DNA from: Rhynchopus sp. YZ270_cl-10
Taxonomy: Eukaryota; Euglenozoa; Diplonemea; Diplonemida; Diplonemidae
Assembly: GCA_964035575.1 (NCBI GenBank)
Contig: OZ037872.1
Location: 496,001-560,000 of the forward strand
DNA: 64,000 nt
Direction: 5' to 3'
Shown piece after piece: positions 53,373 to 62,608 of this stretch. Position numbers and translations under genes: made by a program. How positions within the stretch are numbered: the stretch's first letter is position 1; each line of letters begins with the position of its first letter. A model generated the notes under the pieces. That model had not been told where the DNA came from. It worked only from the letters and a program-made list of their open reading frames with translations, and made no database searches.

Positions 53373-54860
53373 TTTCGCCATGCTGCTTGCTTCCTTTTCC
53401 TTCGGCGCTTGACTAATTGAGTCGCGTTCTGGCTGCACGGGGTCACTTTGTTCACGAGGCACGAGGCTGAATATGGCCCCATGGCGAGTGTGGGTGCATG
53501 CCGGGCCACCCCCCCTGTAAATTTTTCGGCCCCCGGATTTTTTTTTTCTCCACCCCCCCTGGACACGTCTGAAAAACCCCCCAAGGGGGGTCGAACCCCC
53601 CCCCACCCCCCCACAAAAAAATCTCTGCTCCCAAAAAAAGATTTAGTTGATTTCAACTAAATGCGAACCGCACGATAATCCCCTGAAATGCATTCCTTTT
53701 TTGAGAGAAAAAAATACCACAACAGCAACACTAAGTACGTCACCACACCAAAAAAAAAAGGAAAAACATCACTGAATGAGCACAACTCTTCCACCAATCT
53801 CTTTTGAAAAACTTCGTTGAAAAAAGTAGTTGTTTGTATCTGTGTAGATGCCTTCTAAAATATGAAGCGCAATATTTTTTTTTTTTTGAGGAAACCAAAT
53901 GGTAATAATAGTATCTAAGTTCGTTTTCAAAAATCAGGCAGAAAAAAATGCTCTTTTTTGGGGGTACGCATCCGCAAAACCAGCGAACACCGCTGGGTGG
54001 CAAAAAAAGGGGTATAAAATAGTGCTTCAGTTTCGAATGACCTGCCTGAATAGATCTGCCCAAATCCCGAAAAATTCAGAAATCATCTCTCATGATTTCT
54101 GAATCGGTTGCAGAGTTGGCTAGCCGAAAACAAAAAGGCTGATATTTGCACGAGATATAACCCTTCTTCTTTTTCTTTGCTCTTTGTCACCTTCGTAACG
54201 TAAATGTAACAGCTTTGAAGAGGAGTGCTTTTTCACTAGGTGGTACAATAAGCCTAAACCGACCATTCTTAGTCACCTGAATTCGTGACCCGAGTTCGTG
54301 CAAATTCCCAGAGTATTGCAGGAACAACAAAGAGCCCTCTAGGATACGTCCTCTGTTCTATTTTAATACCACATGCCAACGAGACATTCTTTCTTTGAAG
54401 ATGCTGCTAACATTATGGCTACAACAACGAACTGTGTTCAACAACGATTACTGTGCTGAAAAAATCATAATAAAATCCAGAAAGAAACAAAATAACGAAA
54501 AGTTGAAAAAAAGTGCGAAAAAAATCAACGCCCCCTCTGTGGACGCTGGCACACCATAGGGGATCTCCATTTTTTTTGGTTCTCGAACCTCAGGAGAGGA
54601 GAGGAGAGGATCTGTTCATTTGACACGCCGCAAGGGTGGAATGCTGTATTGTGTCATATCATCGTGTCTGCTCTCAAGCATGTGAGCAGTATATTAAGGC
54701 CGGGTGAAATATCGACCTTCAGAGAAAAGAAAAATGGTGAAGGTGTTCCACTACACTATTGCTGTTGTATGTCTAAGAGAAAGCTGTGCACAAAAAAAAC
54801 CCCCTATAGAAGGGCTCCAAAATACTATGAGAATACTGGACCAAACAAAAAATATATAAA

Positions 54861-54960
54861 CTTTGAGATGAATCTAAGCTTCTCGTGCTTAGTCACCATG
54901 ACTTGAAATACAAAGCCTTCTCGTGAACAGTGTACCTTGGTACATGACCGGCTGTATTTG
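54861..54960 (-). repeat. Adjacent hairpin repeats A and C
   Basis: A: plus strand TTTGAGATGAATCTAAGC, TTCTCGTGCTTAGTCACC. C: ACTTGAAATACAAAGCC, TTCTCGTGAACAGTGTACC. The same A-C order occurs near 4310-4400. Confidence 0.75.
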
Positions 54961-55496
54961 GGGTGGACTCCAACCCAAAAAAAAAAATCCCATCCCTCCT
55001 TCGTGAAAGATATGCGTGGGTCCTCACAACGCATCTAGGTGTTTGTATCATTTTTTTTCTCCACAAAGAAGGTTTCCCCCCCCCTCCGCAAAAGCGTAGT
55101 GTGGGGTATATTGCTTAAAACATAGCAGGAATACTTCAGGTTTAACATTGTCATGGGGGAAGAGTAATCAGGAAAGAGGTAGGGTTGTTGTGCAGCTGTC
55201 CCCCAAAACAAAATGAAAAAAAATAAAAAAGAATACAGATTGAAAAAATTGGGATAAAAGGTCTAAGGGAAACAGAAGGCAAACGCCTCCAACAAAAGAA
55301 AAAAAAAAAACAGCGCAAACCATTGCTACGAGATCTAGCTAAAGATAGGTATTCATCCTCGTGCACAAGAGGGACCGCTGCGCCTGGAATTTTTAAAAAA
55401 AAAATGTAAAATGAAAAAAAAGGGTGAAAGCTGAAAGATCCTGTGCACGGACCAATTCCAGGCGGGGGATCTTAACTGCAATGACACTAAAAAAAT

Positions 55497-55608
55497 ATGA
55501 CTTGAAATACAAAGCCCTCTCTCTCGTGACAGTGTACCTTAAAAAAGAGAAAAGCTATTTTTTCGTTCTTCATAAGATGAACCTGGGTCTCTTGTTGCTC
55601 ATCTTTTG
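55497..55608 (-). repeat. Hairpin repeats C and A
   Basis: C copy (55497-55545, TGACTTGAAATACAAAGCC then CTCTCGTGACAGTGTACC), then an A copy (55571-55608, CATAAGATGAACCTGGG, TCTTGTTGCTCATC). A short A fragment follows at 55789-55815, and a GACCTCTCGTGCATACAC hairpin at about 55691. Confidence 0.65.
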
Positions 55609-56106
55609 AAAAAAATGGGGGGATATTTTGAACGATGAACTGCGTCTCAGAGACATAAAAACGTCTGAAAAAGAGAAAAAAAAAAATTGCAAGACCTCTC
55701 GTGCATACACATCTTTACCGTTAGTGCGTTGTAATACGCTAGGTTTGATAGGCTGTCTCATTGTCACAGAGACAGTTTAGCAAAAAGTTTGCAAGATGAA
55801 CCTAAGCCTCACCTAAAAGGGGGAAACATTGGTTGTAAATCCTCAAACACCTGACACACACTGTAACCACCATCCCACCCTCTTTCACGACTTCTCACCC
55901 CCAAGGGGGGGGAAGGCAAAGCTAGGAGCCCAGTATCGAGTCGTTTTCTTTATATACTTATTGTTTTGTTTGCTGGCAAACTTTACGCCCATTCACCCAC
56001 CATGGTTTCTGTGCACCGTTTTTTGATGCCACCTTTTTGAAAGGCGTACCTAGGCCAATGGTATTCTATTCCTGCTGCGAGTTAGGGCACAGAGAAGGGC
56101 TGTGGC

Positions 56107-58852
56107 TTATCTGGGAACGAACTGTATTGTTCCGGTCAAGGTGCCAGCAGACTGCAAGGGGTTAGGAAGGTGAGGTTGTTTGAGTGATAGATAGTGTGTA
56201 CACGGCGAAACCAAAATTGTGGGGGGGAAAGAGCAGTTGATAAGATGACCCTAGGCCTCTCGTGTTTGGTCACCTTGATCACATTCGTTATCGCAGCAGC
56301 GTTAAATTTAGTATACGCTATTGGTGCTGGAACGGGGGTTGCCGGTGGCTTGAGTTGGTGTGGTGTGTGCATGATGCATACCTTTCCTGCACCCAGTGTC
56401 CTCACGCAGAAATTGTGCACACGCCCATCTACTAATCCTTTCAAACTGAGGTGACCCTGTACAATGTGAAGTGTACAACAATGCTATAGTAAAATACAGG
56501 TGAGCTTTCTTTAACAAAAAAACAAAAAATGGGAGTTGAAAAGGTACAAAAAACGTCTGAGGACAGACACCAGTTCTCCGATGAATGTGCCTTTTGTGCA
56601 AACCCGTAAACCCGAAAAGTGCACAACAAATCCCAAATACAAAGGAGCAACTGTTGCAATACACACCTGTCCGAGAGGGTCGTCCTGCGAGGTCAAATCC
56701 CAATCAAAAACACTGAAGAACAGATACTCCGTCTCAAGGTATTCCTGTGTAGGGGTGGTGTAGGTGGTGTGCACGTGGTCCTTCTACCTCATATTTGTAC
56801 CCGTATTGGTTTGGTGCAGCTACCACACAGACCGTCTCCAGAAAACACCCAATAAACACGAAACCCACCCCCGCCCCGTCCACCTTGCATACCAACTCTT
56901 CAAACGCAACAAACAGGTGCGGTACCTGCTGATCCTCCCACACAGGGTGCAGTGTTTTTGGCTGCACCTTTGTCTGATACGTCTCGCGCAACGCACAGGA
57001 GATGAACTGCACATAGGGGTCTGAGTATCCGTTCGGGTCGGCTGAGTCCAGATCGTGTCCTGCAAACTGCCGCACCACAAAGTGTGCTGTTGGCGGCGTG
57101 TCAAAGTACTCTGAAGCACGCGATGTCGGGGGTGACGTAAGCGGCTGAATAATAGACCGTGGCACGAACTGGTTTTTCGCCTGAATACGGAACGTGCTGT
57201 ACACAGGCCTGTGGTCCGATGACATAACCGTTTGCACAGCACTGTAGTCCTCTTGACTTACAGACTCGTTCGCCAAACTTTTCCACAGAACCCTGTCACA
57301 CCAACTAGGAATGCGCTGTTTGGCGTCGTCCGGGTATGTGTTTTCATTGCGAGCATAGCGGTATGTAGGTTGGAAGAAGGGTTGGCTTTCCATGAACTCT
57401 AAGAAGGAGTTTTCATTTCGGAGCTGTGTCTGGAGCTGGTCGTACTTATAGAGCTGGTTCCACCCCTCCATGCCTTTGTATGAGAGCGAGACCACCTTTG
57501 CACGCGAGTAGTCGATTCGGTAGTTGAGGTCCCCTGCCCAGAAGAGGTGGTGGAACTCGTTTGTCATCCAGAAGTCTTTGAGACCGAGGTTCTTGCAGCC
57601 GGCGATGATTTCGAAGTGGTCTTTGTTTCTTGCCTCCCATCTGTCTTGGTGGGCGGCGAGATGGCATCCCACGAAGCACAGCCGTGTTTCTCTAAACGAA
57701 CACGCAATCGCAACACCTCCCTTGTTACCACCCACCCCTGCAATCCCTGTAGCCTCCTGCGTCCTCTGGACATGCGTGATGTGCTCCTTATGCTCGAGCT
57801 TTGCAAACAGCACAATGCGAATGTACCACATCGACAGCTTCTCCACACGGTAGTACCCCTTCCCAAGCACCGTCTCCACAGTGCGGAACCAGTCCTCCTC
57901 GCACGACTGGTACGGCGGGCGCGGCTTGTACTCACACTCCTGCACAGTCACACAGACCATGTCGTAGCCTTCCTCTGGGTGCAGGAAGTCTGAAAGGCGT
58001 TGACTTGAAGTCAATTCTGGGGGCGGTGCGTCACCCATGTTCCATGTTCCTGTAGAGGTTGTTTGTACAAAGAAAGAGAAGGTGAAAGTGCAAACACCTC
58101 GCATCGGTGGATGCAGACATTGGTTATCCGTGGGTTGTCGAACCCCCAGAGAGCACTTTATTGGCATGCACACGGTTACCACGAAAGGTTGTAAGCAAGA
58201 ACATCATCATAAAGGGAAAAACAGTGTTACTTGAAGTGAATATGGATGACAGAGAAAGGCAACCTCGGAACATACCCACAAATATTCGCAAGGGTGTGGT
58301 CGATATCGACTTTGTGACCCGATGTGAGAGGAAGGCCAGGCACGCAGCAAGCTGCTCCCTTTCACGGTGGGTACCGCAGACGACTGTGGTCTTTGTTGCG
58401 TCGGGGAGGTGGAAGAGGAGCTTTTTGGGATTTGTCACAGGTTTTTCGACAACAATGCGGGAACATTGGATGACTTGTCGGTCTTTTGACGTGTATGTGA
58501 TCATATTGGCGCGATTGGGGTCGATTTCAATCAACGCATCCTTCCCGCCCCGCGACACCTTGAAGCGAAACGTAGGTCGCTCTCCCTGCAACAGCTCCCT
58601 CTCTTTCGTCTTGCATCGTTTTTTGTGTTCGTCAGAATTTCGCATAATTGACGCCTCACACTTTTTGTGGATTTTGTAGTTGCACTCCACACACCGTAGC
58701 CCCTGCTTCCCAAGCCCCCATATAAACCGCTTGCACCAATCACACCAAACAAACGACCGAAACGTCACCGTCAAGAACTTATGTGTATGCGCGTTTGTCA
58801 AGAGCATCCCATTCTCGCCCGTTGGAATCCATTCTTCGGTATCGCCCGACAT
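56107..58852 (-). CDS. Inositol polyphosphate 5-phosphatase with C1, PH-like and C2 domains, 5 exons
   Basis: Exons 58852-58276, 58049-56788, 56744-56667, 56456-56382 and 56151-56107 join in frame to 678 residues. Donors are GTATGT, GTAGAA, GTGTGT and GTATGC; acceptors CAG. The N-terminus is a C1 zinc finger (residues ~24-80, HX12CX2CX13CX2CX4HX2C) with GLGKQGLRC. A PH-like region follows (~90-180). The catalytic domain starts at RIFVGTWNMG, made across the first splice junction, and has GGNKGGVA, FWAGDLNYRID, IPSWCDRVLW and SSDHRP. A C2 domain (~540-678, GHDLDSADPNGYSDPYVQ) ends the protein. It should remove the 5-phosphate from phosphoinositides at membranes. An intron holds a family A repeat. 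TTTGCCCTAG lies ten bases before the ATG. Confidence 0.88.
56236..56310 (-). repeat. Hairpin repeat family A, intronic
   Basis: Plus strand TTGATAAGATGACCC, TAGGCCTCTCGTGTTTGG, TCACCTTGATC, ATTCGTTATCGCAG. It lies inside the last intron of the 5-phosphatase gene and has CTA/TAG-side changes that keep pairing partly intact. Confidence 0.75.
58084..58150 (-). repeat. Hairpin repeat family B, intronic
   Basis: Plus strand GAAAGTGCAAACACCTC, GGTGGATGCAG, GGGTTGTCGAACCCCC. It lies in the first intron of the 5-phosphatase gene and resembles the copy at 8938. Confidence 0.6.
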
Positions 58853-60343
58853 AGGTGCAGGCTAGGGCAAAGGAGGCTGAGCGCGCACCCCAATGATTCA
58901 CACCGTGCAATGGGGGGTGCAAAGTGAGGTGCAGTTGAACGCCAAAGGACACACAGACTTTTAAAAGGCAGAAAAATATCAAATAACAGTGCAAGAAGCA
59001 AGATCTAAAGGGTTGGGGGTTGGTGGGGAGATGAGGGGAAAGGGAAGTGTATGTGGTTTGTTTTCTGTGAACAGTGGGTAAGGTTCGTGGGGTCAAAACA
59101 TAAGGTGGATTGCCTTTTTTTGAGCCTTTTTGAGGGCTCGAAAAAAAGATGGCGGGTTTTTACCCATACTGCTTCACACTTTTCACCTATAGACGTACCA
59201 AAGTCTTGCATTCTCAGCTAAAGCATGGAATATTACGTTTAGCTTCCACAGCACACAGAGGGAGTAAACCCCACTCCGTGTTGGGCGGACAAGGGATCGT
59301 GTTTTTCATCATGTTGCAAGAAGGAAGAGAGTGAGGGAGAAGTGTGTTCAGTAGACCATCGTGAAACGTATCCGGTTATAATCAGTGTCGATCAGCGAGC
59401 TGGGATTATGATTTGTCATCATGCAGTGTGGTGTGGAAGCAGTGGCGGCGATGGTACTGATCAGCAGATGTGTTTTGGTGTTGACTTTGTGTTTGCGAAT
59501 CAGCAGCACGGATGCTTCATATTGACGTGCAAATACAAAATGGATCATCACGAACAGAGCAACGTTTGGAATCTCATTATATTCTCTGCCCACCCCTGAT
59601 CCGTGCAGCATGCATGTCGTGCTGTGTGCACGCAGTTAAGAGTGGGTTTTCAAAGATGGCAAACCAAAGTCTTGCATTCTCAGCTAAAGCATGGAATATA
59701 ACGTTTAGCTTCCACAGCACACAGAGGGAGTAAACCCCACTCCGTGTTGGGCGGACAAGGGATCGTGTTTTTCATCATGTTGCAAGAAGGAAGAGAGTGA
59801 GGGAGAAGTGCGTTCAGTAGACCATCGTGAAACGTATCCGGTTATAAGTTATGAGCGTGGTGTTTCCAGCTGGCGAAGCTGCAACACCTGTTGGGACCTC
59901 GCATCCTCCTCTCCCTGCGGCAGACACAAGCGGTGTGAGGAGAAGGAGGACGAGAACAGAGATGAAGACATCAGGCAATCGCTGGCCTGCGCGCATGATA
60001 CACGCTTCACCAAGCATGCTCGACGCAGCACATCAGTACGAAAGAGAATACAGGAAGCGCTTTTTTTAACGTGGTTTGCTATTGCTTCGCGGAAGTAGAA
60101 AAACGCAAAATATTTAAAATCGTAAAATGTCTACAAAAAGAGAACACCAGAATTCTCCACAAAAAAAGAGGGGCTTTGCGCAGACCACACACAAAAGCGG
60201 ACTTCAGTCTGCTTTCTCCCCCCACCCACCGAACCCCCCTGTCTCCGCTCCACAATGCACTTTTTAATGAAACCTCCAAAAAGCGAGGTTAAATCCAACC
60301 CCCCCCTCTCTTCCCCCACTCCCCCCATTTTTATTCTTCTCCC
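58853..60343. other. Intergenic spacer with a direct duplication
   Basis: No gene supported. It contains a 185 bp sequence twice (59197-59381 and 59663-59847) and C-rich tracts ahead of the mtEF-G2 stop. Confidence 0.65.
59197..59847. repeat. 185 bp direct repeat, 466 bp spacing
   Basis: Both copies begin ACCAAAGTCTTGCATTCTC and run nearly identically through GGAGTAAACCCCACTCCG to CGTATCCGGTTATAA. The ~280 bp between them is not shared. Confidence 0.85.
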
Positions 60344-62608
60344 CTACATCATGCCACGTTCCCGCTTAACCTCCTGGACAACGCCGTCATCTCGGACGAT
60401 ACGATAACCGTGTAGTTTTGATGTATAGTGTGATTTGCCTGAAGTGATGCCAAGGAGGTCGGATGTGTACGTTTGAATGAGCTTTGCGGGCACAATGGCG
60501 GTTATGTTTGTGCTCTGTGGGGTTTCTGTTTGAGAGACAACTTCACCTCGTTTGTCACCCCAGAGGTCCGTAGTAACATCCTCAACAACAGATTTGTCAA
60601 ACACAACAATCTCCAGCTCCATGACCGGCTCCAGCATGGCAGCACTCTTCGCCACCTTTTCCATCAACATCTTCACTGTGTAGTCCGCCGCATTGCACAC
60701 TGTATCCAAATTTCCTCTTGTCAGAAGCTCAAACTTCTCAATGTCCACATGCATCCCACTAACAGGCTCGCGGATGAGAATACCAGACCCGAACCCCAAT
60801 TCAATTCCCCTAGTAATGTGCTGTTTCCATGTGTTCCGCATCCGCCGTTTGTCTTCCTCGGTCTGCTTGTTGTGAGTAAGACTCATTTCGACTTCGTTTA
60901 GTGCGTCCACGATGTCGTGCTTGCCAATCTCTTTCGGTCGCATTGTCATCGTAATCTCGCATACTGCTGACGAAGCGTCGTCGGGGTTTGACATAAACTT
61001 ATGTGCCAATGTGACTGCAGAGGTGAAAAACTCGTGGTGTCTGAAATGCAGTTTAGGGGTAGAGATGGAAAGCCCCCAGTTCCGCTCCAGCTTCGACTGT
61101 GCGATCTCAAGGTGCAGTGCGCCCATCCCAGAGAGAGCCGTCTGCCCCCAATCATTGATCTCATGGCTCAAAGATGGGTCCTCAGCCTCAAGTGCTGCCA
61201 GAGCACTCTCCAAAACTTTGTCCTCCTTTTCCGAAAAGGTTTCCAAAGAGCACGACACCACCGGAACCGGAAGTTCGATTGCATTCAAAGTAAAGCTATT
61301 TGCCTTAGAAGCGCACAGTGTGTCGCCTGTGAAGCTCTTATCCAGTCCACGGATTGATGCTACCCAGCCGGGGTGGAGGACGTCCACTGTGGTTGATTCA
61401 TCAGCGCCGTCGACAATGCTGATGCTCTTGACCATCTGCATGCACTTCCTCGATGAGTTGTATATTCTGTCGCCTGTCCGCAGTGTGCCTGAGTACAGTC
61501 GGATCAACGAACTCCGTTCAAACCCTGTTCCGCTGGGTGTGATCTGCACCTTGAACACCAACGCCGCGAGGGGGTCTTTGTCAGAGAAGTTTGTGCTGAT
61601 CACGTCATTGGGGATTGAGCTTTCGGTCGCAATGAGGGCGGGGCGCTGTGCTGGGGAAGGAAGGTAGTCGAGGATCGCGTCCATGACTGGTGTGATGGCG
61701 ATGTTGCTGCCGGCAGAGCCGCACAGCGCAAGAGTCGCACTGCGAGAGAGGGAGGCCTCCTTGAGATGTGTGATGATGACGTCCTTGGGGATCGCGAGAC
61801 CTGCCTCGTCATCCGCGTCCATCGCTTCCAGGTACAGCTCTGCAATCTCGTCAGACGCACCAGAGAGGGAGTCAAGCATCTTCACACGCATCTTCTTTGC
61901 CGCCGCCTGCACGGGTTGGGTCTCCTCACTCAGGTCGCTTGTCGTGTGTTCACCAGTCGCACCTACATACCGCAGACACCGCATATTTATCAAATCAACA
62001 ACACCAACAAACTTGTCATCAAAGATCGGACACTGCACAGGAATCACGGGTTTATGCAAAAGCTCCTCGACAGAGGCAATTGACATGTCGAAGTCTGCGT
62101 GCTGCCGGTCCATCTTGTTGACAAAGGTGATGAACGGGAGCGCGTTCTGCTCTGCCTGGTAAAGCACTTTGCGGGACTGTGCCTGCACACCTTTGCATGC
62201 ATCGAAGACAGCAACAACACCGTCCAGTACACGCAGGCCGCGCTCCACCTCCATTGTGAAGTCAACGTGTCCCGGTGTGTCGATGATGTTCACGTGGTGG
62301 TCCCGCCACTTGATGTACGTCAGGGCACTCTGGATGGTGATGCCACGTTCACGTTCCTGCTCCATGAAGTCCGTTGTGGTGTTGCCCTCGTCAATCTCCC
62401 CACGCCGTGTCTTATGCTTGCTCGAGTACAGCAGGCATTCGGTGGTCGTCGTCTTGCCCGCATCAATGTGCGCCACAATCCCGATGTTGCGAATGTTCTG
62501 AATGTTCATCGCCGCCACGTCATCAGCAGCATCTGCAGATGGGTTGCTGAAACACCGCCTCGCCCATCTCACGTTCCTGCCCTGTGTAGACAAAGCTACG
62601 CGCAACAT
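60344..62608 (-). CDS. Mitochondrial elongation factor G2-type GTPase (GFM2/MEF2)
   Basis: 754 residues in one exon from the Met of MLRVALSTQGRNVRW, an Arg/Ser-rich presequence that fits mitochondrial import. The GTPase motifs are AHIDAGKTTTTE (G1), RERGIT (G2), DTPGHVDF (G3) and NKMD (G4), followed by EF-G domains II-V. The switch region IDEGNTTTDFMEQERERGIT matches EF-G2mt, which with ribosome recycling factor splits mitochondrial ribosomes after termination, rather than EF-G1mt. A further in-frame Met at 62722 is rejected: it would put repeat sequence in front of the presequence. CATCCTTAG lies 16 bases before the chosen ATG. Confidence 0.87.
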   Translation of the reverse strand: MLRVALSTQGRNVRWARRCFSNPSADAADDVAAMNIQNIRNIGIVAHIDAGKTTTTECLLYSSKHKTRRGEIDEGNTTTDFMEQERERGITIQSALTYIKWRDHHVNIIDTPGHVDFTMEVERGLRVLDGVVAVFDACKGVQAQSRKVLYQAEQNALPFITFVNKMDRQHADFDMSIASVEELLHKPVIPVQCPIFDDKFVGVVDLINMRCLRYVGATGEHTTSDLSEETQPVQAAAKKMRVKMLDSLSGASDEIAELYLEAMDADDEAGLAIPKDVIITHLKEASLSRSATLALCGSAGSNIAITPVMDAILDYLPSPAQRPALIATESSIPNDVISTNFSDKDPLAALVFKVQITPSGTGFERSSLIRLYSGTLRTGDRIYNSSRKCMQMVKSISIVDGADESTTVDVLHPGWVASIRGLDKSFTGDTLCASKANSFTLNAIELPVPVVSCSLETFSEKEDKVLESALAALEAEDPSLSHEINDWGQTALSGMGALHLEIAQSKLERNWGLSISTPKLHFRHHEFFTSAVTLAHKFMSNPDDASSAVCEITMTMRPKEIGKHDIVDALNEVEMSLTHNKQTEEDKRRMRNTWKQHITRGIELGFGSGILIREPVSGMHVDIEKFELLTRGNLDTVCNAADYTVKMLMEKVAKSAAMLEPVMELEIVVFDKSVVEDVTTDLWGDKRGEVVSQTETPQSTNITAIVPAKLIQTYTSDLLGITSGKSHYTSKLHGYRIVRDDGVVQEVKRERGMM

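Larger units (their letters stand above)
51941..56106. other. Repeat-rich spacer
   Basis: No gene is firmly supported. A possible coding fragment lies at 51998-52363. It also holds hairpin repeats of families A and C, two tandem blocks with GGCGCCGCAGGC (52735-52870), a GC-rich palindrome (53043-53068), the inverted copy of the 15350 repeat (53248-53372) and a short perfect hairpin at 54072-54103 (ATTCAGAAATCAT and its complement). Confidence 0.6.
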
